DNA of 64,000 nt, from contig JBBEAZ010000044.1 of NCBI GenBank assembly GCA_040882565.1, forward strand, positions 1 through 64,000. Direction: 5' to 3'. The position numbers and the translations under genes are program-made. Source of the DNA: CF-162 sp040882565 (lineage in GTDB: Bacteria > Chloroflexota > Dehalococcoidia > SM23-28-2 > RBG-16-64-32). The notes below the pieces were generated by a model that saw nothing but the letters and a program-made list of their open reading frames with translations, was not told the DNA's origin and ran no database searches. Below are positions 1-9,023 of this stretch, one piece after another (within the stretch, counting starts at the first letter, position 1; every line of letters begins with the position of its first letter).

Positions 1-52
1 TGCCACCTTGTCACGGTGGAGATCGTCGGTTCGAATCCGATCGGGGTCGCCA
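1..52 (+). tRNA. tRNA-Asp (GTC), 3' part only
   Basis: The window opens inside a tRNA. The anticodon arm CCACC-TTGTCAC-GGTGG gives anticodon GTC (Asp). It is followed by a variable loop, a T-arm with TTCGAAT in the loop, the 3' acceptor strand, discriminator G (usual for tRNA-Asp) and an encoded CCA at 50-52. The 5' half (acceptor, D-arm) lies before the window. Confidence 0.93.
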
Positions 53-66
53 ATCGCTAACGCGTG

Positions 67-100
67 GCCGCCGGACTCATCCTCCGGCGGCTTTACTTTT
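67..100 (+). terminator. Rho-independent terminator after tRNA-Asp
   Basis: A perfect 9-bp stem (GCCGCCGGA at 67-75, TCCGGCGGC at 83-91) with a 7-nt loop is followed by TTTACTTTT. It sits 14 bases after the tRNA CCA end and fits a transcription stop. Bases 101-298 after it hold no gene I can support. Confidence 0.85.
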
Positions 101-298
101 CCCGTGGCTTCGAAGACCTGCCGGAATCCTGGTTTCAGGACTAGTTCCATGATCTGGCTTGAGCGGAATTCGAGATTTGCGTAACCCGTCGCAAGGTGTC
201 GATCGCGGGTACGCGTACAGGGTGGAGAGTTGGAATGGTTCAACGGCATTCTTCGTTGTCGGCATTGCCACGCGGGCCTCGAGCGCCGCCTAGTCGCG

Positions 299-3200
299 CT
301 ACCGTATCGGCAGATCCAGGGCGTAACCGAATGAGATTATCGCATCGTTGCCGGGGCGCTCAACCAGACCGCGAATATAAACATTGGGATCCGGGATCGA
401 GGCAGGGATGGTGGCCAGTCCCCAGCCGTAGCCGTATTGACCAATCACCGCGGCAGCCATCTTGCCGCCGCCCGGTATCGGCCGGCGGATTGGCAGGTCT
501 AGCGCGTAGCCGAAAGTCACGGGGCCTTCGGCCACTTGGTCTCTGGCCAGAATGGGCATGAATCCTGGGCCGGATGAAGGTATCGCGAAGAGAAGATCTC
601 TCACCTCGCCTTCGACGAGGTCGAGTAGTTCCTGGTCATCGACCATATCGACTTTGTTCATGAAGATGCCCATGCCTGGCACCCCCACCTGGCGGCCGAG
701 GAGGACATGCTCGCGAGTCTGGGGCATCGCGCCGGCAAGAACCCGATCCTGCAGCGGCCGGATCTTCATCGACAGCATTGTCTCCGGGAAATAGAGGGAT
801 TGCTTGCGCTTGTCCGACGAGCCGCCATAGCTTCGATCGTCGAGTTTCGGAGTGATCAGTGGCATTGTCCGGAGACCCGTTCCCTGGCCAACAACGGTTG
901 GCTGGTTCCAGACTTCTTCGCTAAGAGCGGAACAAGAGTAATCATAGTGCCCGTGGCATGGTGAGTATTCACCAAATGCTGGGTACCACGGCAACCCCGG
1001 AACGGAGAGAGGCGCGTCCCACGGTGTCTGCAGGTCCGCTCTGACGCCGAGAGTGAACACCTTGAACGGGTCTTGTACGCCTCCGTATATCTCTCCGCTG
1101 GAAGAGTTCGAATTGACGTTCCAGACGTCCGCGGTCCAGGTGTCGCAGCCCTTGTCATACGCGCACCACTCCAACACGAACCCGAGCGACTTGTCGTCGC
1201 AGCCAGGGTCAAAGATCTCGATTCTACAGATGGTGCGGCCCTGGTCAGGATTGTAGACTTCGTCGAACAGCTTGGTGGCGCCGTTCCAGTACATGCCCCC
1301 GAAGAGGAAAGGATTGCCCTGCTGACTCTGGAGCGCGCCGGGGATCGGGTTATTGGACGGGTCTTCGATGCGCGGGACGCCATAGGCATCGTACGTGTAG
1401 CGCTCGGCGGCCTGCTGGACAAGGTTGGTCAACGCGCCGGTGTCTCCGGTAGCGTCTTCCGCGAAGAAGAGCGGCTGGCCGGGCGCGGCTGCGCGGTCCT
1501 CACGTACCGTGATGGCAGCTACACCGGCCAGCAGATCAGCCTTGCCGCTGATCTTCGCCGCGGTCACAGGGTACTGCACGTACTGCTGCAGGCCGCCCGG
1601 CGCTTTCTCTTCCTGGATAAGCGATGCGCCGTCGTAGGCGAAGGTGGCGTTGCTGCTGATAGGCGGCGTGTTAGCGATGTTCTGGGACACATCGCGGCCC
1701 ATGGCGTCGTGCTTGTAAGTCGAAATCGTTTGCAGGGGGACGTTGCGGTTGACGTTGACGAGGCGGTCGAACGCGTCGTAGCCGTAAGAGATCTGATTGT
1801 CGTTCTTGAGATTGCCATTGTTGTCGTACTGTTGCGGCTGGGCGTTGAAGACTCCGTATTCGTTCATGTTGTTTGGCGTGCCCTGGTTGGCCCAGTTGCC
1901 GTTGCCGTCGAGCTGGTAGTTTATGGTCGAGGCCGGCAGGCCCGGCGGCGAGATCGTGGCGTCGCGTGTGTACAGGGACAGCCTGTAGAGCGAATCGTAG
2001 GTGTAGGTGTCTTCTCGGTTGGAGTGCAGGCGTCCTTCCCGGACGATGTTCCCCATGCGGTCGTACTCGTACTCGTAGGAAGCGACGGGGTTGTTGGCGG
2101 AGTCGAGGTGTTGCATCAGGATGGGTCTTCCGAGCGCGTCGTAGCCGGCGTCGATGCCGGAGATTGGATGCCGGTAAGTCAGGCGAACGAGGGGAGCACC
2201 GGTGGCGGGATTCGCGTAACGGCGCTCAAGCACTCGGCTTGAGCCTATGTAGTCCCATCCAGAGAAGGGGAACGGCTCTGCCCCCTTGCGGATGGTGGTG
2301 GGGCGGTCCGCGGAATTGTACACATAGATGACCTGGCTGGCGTCCGGATAGACGAGCACGAGCTTGTTGCCGTCGCCGGACCACTGGCTAGAGACGACGC
2401 TGGCAGGCGCGGCACCGAGCTGCTGGCTCTCCTCCAGCAAACGCCCCAACGAGTCGTAGTCGCGCAGGACAATCGAGTCGTCCAGGGAATCTGCAGGCTC
2501 ATTGTTATCGAACGCCCGGGTCAGGCGGCCGAGGCCGTCGTACTCGTAGGTCATGAGGTCGGTGCCGATCACGCCCGCTCCGACATTGCGCGTGATGTCG
2601 ATCCGGACGAGCCGGTTTATGGCGTCGTAAGTGTAGTCGAAGACGTTACCGAGTTGGTCGGTCATCTGGGTGACGTTGTCGTCTCGGTCGTAGTCGTAAC
2701 TACGGGTAGTGGAGTCGTCGAATTGCTCGAGGACAAGGCGGCCGAGGTCGTCGTACTCGGATCGAGTGACATTCCCGAGCGTGGAGGACGGCTCGATGAC
2801 ACCTATGGAGGTGTTACCGTCGCCGCCGGTGCTGCCGTCGTCGGCAGTGGCGCGCACCTGCGAGTTGACGTCGAAGAGAAGGTCGTTGACGACACGGCCG
2901 TCGGGGTTCGCGGGGTTGCTGGTGTCGATCGCCCCGTTCCCCTGGCCACCAACGCGCAGGTCGACCGTGGTGGCGATGCGGCGGCTCAGACCGTCGTACG
3001 CGTAACTGGAGGTGTTGCCGGGATCGTTGATGTTGCCGGCGAAGAGGCCGAGCGGATCCGGATTGAGGACCGGGCTCTGGGCATCGCTGGCGGCAGTGGA
3101 ATTGTCGCGGCTGTCGTAGCCGTATCGTGACGTGTTGCCGATCGGGTCGACTTGTCGCGCGAGCCGGTTCAACGAGTCGTAGGTGTACTCGGTGGGGAAG

Positions 3201-6200
3201 ATCTCGGTCAGAGCCGGGGAGCCGCCCGACGACCGCTCGATGCTCTCGTGATGCAGAAGGTTGCTGTTGTCGTCGTACTCGAACGCGAACTCCTGGGTGA
3301 GCGCGGGGTCGGCGACGTGGCTGATGCGTCGTGAAGCGCCGTCGTAGCGATAGGTCTCGCGGTAGGCGTCGCCGACTGTCGTGTCGTCTTCCATGCCGAA
3401 CATCAAGCGGCCCAGTCGGTCGTACTCGTACCGGTTGACGACGAGGCCGTCATTGGTCGTGCCGAGGGGACCGTCGCTGAGGACGGGCGTGCGGACCGTC
3501 GTGACGCCGGTGGAGACGAAGAGGTGGCCGTTCGTCTCGATCAGGCGGCTGGCTTCATCGTAAAGGAAGGCGGACCGTCCGAGCAGAGTCTGGGTGAAAC
3601 TGCCCGTTGTGAGCGGTTGCGAGAAGGTGGCGGCGCCGTTACTCGTGGGCGTCATCCCGCCGATCGGGCCGTAAGCGCGGGACGAGACGAGGTCGCCGGC
3701 AGGATCGTACTGGCGGAACGTCTGGTTGCCCGCGGCGTCAACCTCGCTGACGAGGCGGTCGAATCCGTCGTACAGGTAGCGGGTCTCTTCCGCGCCGCCA
3801 ACGCCGTCCGTGTCCTCGGCATCGACCATGCGGACGTGGTTGGCGTTGGCGTCGTAGTCGAAAGTGGAGGTCGAGATGTCGGCGCTGTCCGGGGTCGGCG
3901 AAACCTCGGGGATGTCGGCGTTTGCGGCGAGGCCGCGGAACTGCGCCGTCATCCCCCCGCGGGTCGAACTGTACGGGAGATCGCGCTCGTCGTAGACGAT
4001 GGAGCGGACGTTGCTGAGCTGTTGGTCCGGGTCGGCGCCGCCGAGGTTGGCGCGTGGAGTGAGGACAAGCGCGGGGTTGCCGTTGCGGTCGTAGCGGTAT
4101 TCGGTGACAGGATCGACGAGAGTCGCGCCGGCAGCGTCTCCAATTTCCCTGGCGCTGCGCGTCAGCCGGTGCATCAAGTCGTACTCGTAGGTGGTTTCGA
4201 TGAAAGGGATCCCGCCAAGGGGATCCGGGTTCGGGGCGATCGCTGGCATGAGGATGGCGGGCATGTTTCCATCGGCCTGCGACGTGTTCCCGCGATCTTC
4301 AACCTGGTTGACGACCAGGTTGCCGTTGTGGTCGTACCAGAAGCGCTGGAGGAACGCCTCCGCGACGAGAGGCTGTGGCTCGGGCGGGGTCGGCACAAGG
4401 TTGCCTGTGGAGGCGGCGCGCGAGAGCTGGATAACCTCGTCGAATCCGCTGGCGCGCGTTACGAGCGTCTCCACTCCGCGGCCATCGACGACGCTGGTGA
4501 GCGCGCCGCGGTCGTTGTACTCATAGACCGTGGGCATATCGACGGGCGTAGGGTTGGTGCCGGAGTTGCGTACGGAGCCGCTTGCGGTGTCTACGCGCAC
4601 TTCCTTCAGGTAGCCGCCGGTAGTAGGGTCGCCTGAAGGGTTGTTGACGGTGCCGTTGCCGTCTGGGTCTAGCTCGGAGTAGTACTCGAGCGTGTGGATG
4701 TTGGCCTCGGCGTCAACCATGACAACGGGCTGACCAACGAGGTTAAGCTGGACAAGCTCAATCTGCACCTGGTTGGTGGCGCCTTCGAGCAAGGCCTGCG
4801 GGCCACCGGCGCGCAAGGCAACGGCCGGGGAGGCGACGCGGATAGTATTACCGCTGACCTGATTGACCGCTGAGTCGCCGTTCACGTCGCCGAGGGCAGA
4901 GGTGCAGATACCGGCGGCGGCCAGGAGGGTGGCCACTTCGGCAGGTGTGCGGCCAATCTTCGCGCCGAGTGCGGCAGTATTGCAGCCCTCTTCGTAATCG
5001 AATGTGAAGGTGGTGGTGTAGCGGGCGGCTGATTGCGCGCCGCCGTTCTGCGGTACGTATGTGCTGTCGGTACCCCTCGGCTCAACGGTGGTGCGGACCA
5101 TGTTGTACATTGGGTCATAGGTGTATTCGGTGGTGATGAGCGTTTGGTCGCCGCCGCGCGCGGCGTCTGGGGTGTCGCGAGTTTCGGTCAGGTTTCCCTG
5201 GGCAAGCCGGTTCGAGTTGGCAGTATCGTAGTCATACTCGACGCTGTTGCCCTCGGGCATTTCGACGCGAATCAGCCGCGTTTCCGCATCGTAGAAATAC
5301 TCCGTGACGAAGGTTGCTGGATCGGCGGGGTTGATGTTGCGGTTGCTGTTCATCGTGGCCCTGGTCGGCACGCCGTCCGGGTTGAAGCGCGTGTACATGA
5401 GGTTCCCGTTCGGGTCAGTTATGCAGGTCTGTTCCGGCGCGGAACAGCCGCCGCCCGGGGCGTAAGCGTACGTGAAGGTACCGCCGGCAGGGATACCGCT
5501 CTGGTTGGTGCCACCCGTGTCTTCGGAGATCACCCGGTCCAGGCTGTCGTACATGTACTCGGTGATGTCCGGCCCTGCAGGGAAGATGGTCTCGTTGGGC
5601 ATTCGGACCTTGCGCAGGTTGTGATTGAGCGCGCTGTTGTTGCTATTGCCGTTGTATTCGAAGCGGGTCTGCCGCCCGTCTGGGAAGTCGTTACCGGTAA
5701 TCGTGCCGGTGACTGCCGGAGAGATGACTTTCACCAGGTCAAGCTCGCCGTCGTAAAGGAATCGGACCTTACGGCCCGTGTAATCGGTGACTGTTTCAAG
5801 ACGGCCCAGTAGGTCGTAGTCGTAATCGAAATCGCGGCCGAGAGTGTCGGTGGTGGTGACGAGCCGGTCGAGCCCATCGTAGGCATAGGTCATTGAGTTG
5901 CCGTTGCGGTCAGTAACGGACTGCATGCGCGAGATGTCGTTGGCGTCGGGGATGTCGTACTCGATCACGGTGCCGTCGCTGAGGCGTTCGGTGTACGAGG
6001 TGTCGCCGTTGAGAATGAGGCGGGAGAAGTGACCCTTTGGTGCAGTGAAGGCGGAGCCCGTCCAATCGTAGGTATCGGTTCGGCCATAGCCGCCAACCAC
6101 AACGACGTCGCTGTCAGGCTCGGTAAGAAGGCGGCGGTGATGGTTGGAGTCCCAGCCGTAGCCAAGGGGACTATCGTAATTGACGACACCGCTTCGATAA

Positions 6201-6901
6201 GTCGCGTCGAATGCGTAGTCGAACCCGCGGCCAGGAACAGACATGAGGGTGAGCGTGGCCGTGGCTTCGCCGCTGTGCGGATAAACGCACGAGAGACCGC
6301 CGCCGCAGTTGGCTGCGGCATTGAGGGGCGGTTCCGGCGCCACGTTGAAAACCGGCGGGATGGTATCAGCGATCAACAGAGGTCCTGTGGCCTGGGTGCA
6401 GGTTGTGCCAAACAGGGGCTTGAGCACGAGGACGTCCGAGATATTGATGGCGCCGTTGGCGTCGGCGAGGTCATTGCGGACACGGTACGTTGGGCCACCA
6501 GAAGCGCCGCCGAACGAGGGCTTGATCGCGAGGACGTCCTGGATGTTGATGTTGCCGCTGGTTACGAGGTCGGCCCACCAGCCGTAAGGACCGCAGTTGT
6601 CGAGCGGCGGGGTCCCGAAGTAGATCTCCAGGCTGTCCGACGCGCCATCGTTGTCGTCGTCGGTGTCGCAGGCGTTGCCATTAACGTCGCCCACGATCGA
6701 GGCCCCGGCTGCGGCAAGCGCTTGATCCGTGTTGAGTTGCGCCGGGTTGGGTACAGCGGAGCAATTGTCCAGGGTGTCGTCGATGCCGTCGCCGTCAAAG
6801 TCAGCAGCGAAGGCAGGCCCGGGGAACAGGTAGGTCAGAGCGAGGATGACCACCGCGAGTAAGATGGCCCGACGTACCGAGGCCAAGCGAGTCTGCCGCA
6901 T
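299..6901 (-). CDS. Secreted YD-repeat (RHS) protein with mosaic C-terminal tip
   Basis: A 2200-residue protein. I start it at the ATG at 6901 because AAAGGGGG precedes it and a signal peptide follows (basic MRQTRLASVRR, hydrophobic core, PAFA). Residues about 32-75 carry Ca-binding thrombospondin-type-3 repeats (DFDGDGIDD). Residues about 110-180 hold two dockerin-like segments (NINIQDVLAIKP, AINISDVLVLKP). The bulk, about 230-1880, is dozens of YD repeats (YDxxGR/YDxxxR) as in RHS shells. The usual RHS core terminus is altered to a Cys-rich stretch. The last 190 residues include GroES-like (2045-2055) and EF-Tu-like (2059-2104) peptides and an FGYALDLPIR motif present twice. Family members wrap a C-terminal toxin or mediate surface interactions. 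No nuclease or other toxin motif and no immunity gene downstream are recognisable, so the activity is unknown. Confidence 0.9.
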   Translation of the reverse strand: MRQTRLASVRRAILLAVVILALTYLFPGPAFAADFDGDGIDDTLDNCSAVPNPAQLNTDQALAAAGASIVGDVNGNACDTDDDNDGASDSLEIYFGTPPLDNCGPYGWWADLVTSGNINIQDVLAIKPSFGGASGGPTYRVRNDLADANGAINISDVLVLKPLFGTTCTQATGPLLIADTIPPVFNVAPEPPLNAAANCGGGLSCVYPHSGEATATLTLMSVPGRGFDYAFDATYRSGVVNYDSPLGYGWDSNHHRRLLTEPDSDVVVVGGYGRTDTYDWTGSAFTAPKGHFSRLILNGDTSYTERLSDGTVIEYDIPDANDISRMQSVTDRNGNSMTYAYDGLDRLVTTTDTLGRDFDYDYDLLGRLETVTDYTGRKVRFLYDGELDLVKVISPAVTGTITGNDFPDGRQTRFEYNGNSNNSALNHNLRKVRMPNETIFPAGPDITEYMYDSLDRVISEDTGGTNQSGIPAGGTFTYAYAPGGGCSAPEQTCITDPNGNLMYTRFNPDGVPTRATMNSNRNINPADPATFVTEYFYDAETRLIRVEMPEGNSVEYDYDTANSNRLAQGNLTETRDTPDAARGGDQTLITTEYTYDPMYNMVRTTVEPRGTDSTYVPQNGGAQSAARYTTTFTFDYEEGCNTAALGAKIGRTPAEVATLLAAAGICTSALGDVNGDSAVNQVSGNTIRVASPAVALRAGGPQALLEGATNQVQIELVQLNLVGQPVVMVDAEANIHTLEYYSELDPDGNGTVNNPSGDPTTGGYLKEVRVDTASGSVRNSGTNPTPVDMPTVYEYNDRGALTSVVDGRGVETLVTRASGFDEVIQLSRAASTGNLVPTPPEPQPLVAEAFLQRFWYDHNGNLVVNQVEDRGNTSQADGNMPAILMPAIAPNPDPLGGIPFIETTYEYDLMHRLTRSAREIGDAAGATLVDPVTEYRYDRNGNPALVLTPRANLGGADPDQQLSNVRSIVYDERDLPYSSTRGGMTAQFRGLAANADIPEVSPTPDSADISTSTFDYDANANHVRMVDAEDTDGVGGAEETRYLYDGFDRLVSEVDAAGNQTFRQYDPAGDLVSSRAYGPIGGMTPTSNGAATFSQPLTTGSFTQTLLGRSAFLYDEASRLIETNGHLFVSTGVTTVRTPVLSDGPLGTTNDGLVVNRYEYDRLGRLMFGMEDDTTVGDAYRETYRYDGASRRISHVADPALTQEFAFEYDDNSNLLHHESIERSSGGSPALTEIFPTEYTYDSLNRLARQVDPIGNTSRYGYDSRDNSTAASDAQSPVLNPDPLGLFAGNINDPGNTSSYAYDGLSRRIATTVDLRVGGQGNGAIDTSNPANPDGRVVNDLLFDVNSQVRATADDGSTGGDGNTSIGVIEPSSTLGNVTRSEYDDLGRLVLEQFDDSTTRSYDYDRDDNVTQMTDQLGNVFDYTYDAINRLVRIDITRNVGAGVIGTDLMTYEYDGLGRLTRAFDNNEPADSLDDSIVLRDYDSLGRLLEESQQLGAAPASVVSSQWSGDGNKLVLVYPDASQVIYVYNSADRPTTIRKGAEPFPFSGWDYIGSSRVLERRYANPATGAPLVRLTYRHPISGIDAGYDALGRPILMQHLDSANNPVASYEYEYDRMGNIVREGRLHSNREDTYTYDSLYRLSLYTRDATISPPGLPASTINYQLDGNGNWANQGTPNNMNEYGVFNAQPQQYDNNGNLKNDNQISYGYDAFDRLVNVNRNVPLQTISTYKHDAMGRDVSQNIANTPPISSNATFAYDGASLIQEEKAPGGLQQYVQYPVTAAKISGKADLLAGVAAITVREDRAAAPGQPLFFAEDATGDTGALTNLVQQAAERYTYDAYGVPRIEDPSNNPIPGALQSQQGNPFLFGGMYWNGATKLFDEVYNPDQGRTICRIEIFDPGCDDKSLGFVLEWCAYDKGCDTWTADVWNVNSNSSSGEIYGGVQDPFKVFTLGVRADLQTPWDAPLSVPGLPWYPAFGEYSPCHGHYDYSCSALSEEVWNQPTVVGQGTGLRTMPLITPKLDDRSYGGSSDKRKQSLYFPETMLSMKIRPLQDRVLAGAMPQTREHVLLGRQVGVPGMGIFMNKVDMVDDQELLDLVEGEVRDLLFAIPSSGPGFMPILARDQVAEGPVTFGYALDLPIRRPIPGGGKMAAAVIGQYGYGWGLATIPASIPDPNVYIRGLVERPGNDAIISFGYALDLPIR
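302..517 (-). repeat. Repeated FGYALDLPIR motif at the RHS C-terminus
   Basis: The motif is encoded at 485-517 (residues 2129-2139) and again as the last 11 residues before the stop (302-334). The copies start 61 residues apart. The two DNA copies differ at several positions, so this is an old duplication or a selected peptide, not a fresh tandem copy. Confidence 0.85.
590..865 (-). other. Mosaic tip segment of the RHS protein
   Basis: This part of the RHS gene reads, in frame, as consecutive peptides that each resemble a different conserved protein. At 827-865 is MPLITPKLDDRSY, like N-termini of phage baseplate-assembly proteins (weak). At 770-820 is SSDKRKQSLYFPETML, like a small ribbon-helix-helix family (moderate). 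At 737-769 is MKIRPLQDRVL, the GroES N-terminus (strong). At 590-727 is MPQTREHVLLGRQVGVP, then FMNKVDMVDD, then EGEVRDLL, the EF-Tu G-domain around the NKxD motif (strong). Recognition is from memory of these families, not a search. Confidence 0.75.
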
Positions 6902-6963
6902 GATGTGCCCCCTTTCCCGTTTCCCCACCCCATTGCCAACGGGAATGTAACAGGAATGTAAAC

Positions 6964-6991
6964 AACGTACCTGTCGGTCAGAAAATGTCAA
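6964..6991 (-). promoter_or_regulatory. Candidate sigma-70-type promoter of the RHS gene
   Basis: On the minus strand a perfect TTGACA (6986-6991) lies 16 bases before TACGTT (6964-6969), which matches the -10 consensus only partly. Transcription would start about 55-60 bases before the ATG at 6901. No close copy of the sigma-X-like element seen at other surface loci was found here. Confidence 0.3.
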
Positions 6992-7072
6992 GTCTGGCCC
7001 CTCACGGTGAATGGCGTGAAGTTTTCGGCGATTTTGGATCACAGATACACATAAATTCGAGGGGCACACGCG

Positions 7073-7429
7073 TTGGCAGAATCACTGCGGCGAGGCCATC
7101 GAGAGCCCGATGAGACGAGGAAGTTTGACAAGGGCAAAGTCGACATCGTCAACCTATCGGGCGGCACGGTCGGCCGGTTCCTCTTTGAGCCGGGCTGGAA
7201 GTGGTCCGAAGACGTGAAGCCGATCGCAGGGACGGGTTGGTGCCAGGCGTCGCATCACGCCTACCAGAGAACCGGCCGGCTTCACGTCGTCATGTCCGAT
7301 GGCAGCGAATTCGAGGTTGGTCCCGGCGAAGTCTGCATCATTCCGCCTGGGCACGACGCCTGGGTGGTGGGGAATGAGCCGGTCACGGGAGTCGACTGGG
7401 CGGGCATGGCGAATTACGCAAAGAAGTAA
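7073..7429 (+). CDS. Small cupin-domain protein
   Basis: A 118-residue protein, essentially one cupin barrel. The pattern HHAYQRTGRLHVVMSDG followed by PGEVCIIPPGHDAWVVG matches the two cupin motifs: His pair, Gly-rich turn, PGD-like turn, PxGH. The start is a TTG preceded by GAGGGG, and the gene diverges from the RHS gene. Such short cupins bind a metal and are found as isomerases, oxygenases or ligand sensors. The specific function cannot be told, and the neighbours give no pathway context. Confidence 0.8.
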   Translation: MAESLRRGHREPDETRKFDKGKVDIVNLSGGTVGRFLFEPGWKWSEDVKPIAGTGWCQASHHAYQRTGRLHVVMSDGSEFEVGPGEVCIIPPGHDAWVVGNEPVTGVDWAGMANYAKK

Positions 7430-7733
7430 ACTCGCGCGCTGAGCGGTGGGATGGAGGCTTAGGGTTCTGTTTCGGTAGGGAGTCGAAGTCAAAGATTGAA
7501 CATTTGCAGTTGATGATCGCTCTTGCTGACCTTAGGTGCGCTCCCACCGCGTCCTCGTATCCAAACAAAGGGTGGTGAGACACGAGCTAGCAATCCACCC
7601 CATCGCGCATTCGTTAGTGATTGGCGACCCTGATTCCGATCTGGTCGCCAGTTCGAGTTCAGTCGCCGGGCAACAGTCCGGCGCTTTCCTTGTGGAGCAG
7701 GGGGAAACTCTGGGCCAAGCGCCCGCGCCGCAT
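7430..7733. other. Intergenic stretch, nothing recognised
   Basis: About 300 bases lie between the cupin gene and the convergent flippase gene. I see no convincing ORF, tRNA or strong hairpin with a T-run. Base composition is mixed and unremarkable. Confidence 0.6.
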
Positions 7734-9023
7734 CTATGAGCGAATCGCGACCGTGTTCCCGTGTTTCGCAGGCGACGTAGCTGAGACCCTAGCGGTGGCG
7801 AAGAACAGCCCGACGACAAGCAGCGCAGCATTCATGACGAACACCAGTTGGGCGACGCCGGTGAGCGAGGCGGGAATCAGCACGATCAGCAGGCCCTGCA
7901 GGACGACACTCGGCGCCCCGGCCAGGAGGACGAAATGACCGTCGGCCTTGCCAACCTGGTAATAGATGACTGTTGCTGTGAGGCTGAAGAGGACCATCGC
8001 CGCCAGGTACCAGTGCAGCGCGGCGCCGGCTCCGGACACGTCCGTCCCGACGAGCTGCCAACCCAGAACGTCCACGGCGAACACGATCGCCCCTGCCGCA
8101 GCCAGGGCCAGGCAGCCAGTGATCGCCAGGCTGTCCACCAACAGCCTCCCGGTGTCCGTGCCGGAGGCGGTACGAGCCGCAACCTTGGGGAGGACCGTGA
8201 ACGGCACAGCGATAGAAGCGAAGATGATCACGCGGCCGAGGACGGCGATTCCTGTGAAGACGCCGGCGTCCTGACCTGAGAAGACGTGTCGCACCACCAC
8301 AACGTCGAGGCTTGTCGGCGCAGCAACGACGATGCTCGCCACGAGCACGGTCGCGAGGGAACCCAAACGCGGCGCTGCAACGGGGGTCCAGGCCCGCCCG
8401 TCCGCAGGTTCGCGCGCCTGCCGAAAGCACAGAACGAGGGCGAACAAGGCCGATACGGCGAACCCCAGGACGACGCCCATCATCGCGCCGGTCACGCCCG
8501 CGCCGGAAACGACCAGCACGCCCCCTAAGGCAATCCGGACAGCGGCCGCGACAAACAGCGCTGCCCCCAGCGAGGGAAAGCGCTCCATACCCTGCAGAAC
8601 GCCGTACGCGGCAGAGGCCCAGATTGAGAAGGCGATGGCCAAACAGCTCCACACGACCGGTGCGGTAGGGCTATCGAGGGCGTCTGCCACCAGCGGGACG
8701 GCCGGCACGAGGATGAGTCCTACCACCAGCGCGAATCCAGCCGACCAGGCGAGGCCGGCGGTCACGACCTGTTTGGTGATCGCGCCTCCGTTTTGGGCGC
8801 TGGCGGTGGCGACATGCCGCGCGACCGCCATTTTAACCATGTTACCCAGGGCGGAGGCGAGATAAACGATCCCGAAGAGAGCGCCGAACAGTCCATACGA
8901 GTCGGCGCCGAGGAAAAACCCAACGAAGATCAGGTAGACGTAGTTCAGGACATTGGTGAGGTTGAAGATGACGAAGTAGGCAGCCTCGCCGCGCCATACC
9001 GAAGAAAGGAGCTTCGGCTTCAA
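7734..9023 (-). CDS. Polysaccharide flippase (Wzx/MATE-like membrane protein)
   Basis: A 429-residue integral membrane protein with about 12 hydrophobic segments. It opens with the pattern typical of polysaccharide exporters (FNLTNVLNYVYLIFVGFFLG) and small-residue-rich helices throughout. Family members flip lipid-linked sugars across the cytoplasmic membrane. Its TTG start overlaps the stop of the upstream GT4 gene by 4 bases (TTGA), so the two are translationally coupled. It is the last gene of a four-gene operon (methyltransferase, GT-C protein, GT4, flippase), which supports export of a surface glycan. Substrate unknown. Confidence 0.85.
   Translation of the reverse strand: MKPKLLSSVWRGEAAYFVIFNLTNVLNYVYLIFVGFFLGADSYGLFGALFGIVYLASALGNMVKMAVARHVATASAQNGGAITKQVVTAGLAWSAGFALVVGLILVPAVPLVADALDSPTAPVVWSCLAIAFSIWASAAYGVLQGMERFPSLGAALFVAAAVRIALGGVLVVSGAGVTGAMMGVVLGFAVSALFALVLCFRQAREPADGRAWTPVAAPRLGSLATVLVASIVVAAPTSLDVVVVRHVFSGQDAGVFTGIAVLGRVIIFASIAVPFTVLPKVAARTASGTDTGRLLVDSLAITGCLALAAAGAIVFAVDVLGWQLVGTDVSGAGAALHWYLAAMVLFSLTATVIYYQVGKADGHFVLLAGAPSVVLQGLLIVLIPASLTGVAQLVFVMNAALLVVGLFFATARVSATSPAKHGNTVAIRS

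Noticed and set aside
1073..2242. Long open frame (389 codons) antisense to the RHS gene, and similar ones at 3524-4636 and 6029-6862
   Set aside because: They are shadows of high-GC YD-repeat coding. The composition is Arg/Val/Gly/Asp-rich with no domain, and the sense strand has signal peptide, TSP3 and YD repeats.
299..6901. RHS protein as a typical polymorphic toxin with immunity gene
   Set aside because: The region after the gene (101-298) has no ORF on that strand that could be an immunity gene, and no toxin motif is recognisable in the tip.
6949..6975. TGTAAC before the RHS/cupin genes as another sigma-X-like site
   Set aside because: It is on the plus strand with only 14 bases to CGTA, and the minus strand has no match; spacing does not fit the other five.
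7621..7680. TTCGAGTTC-like string suggesting a tRNA T-loop
   Set aside because: No acceptor, D-arm or anticodon arm can be paired around it.
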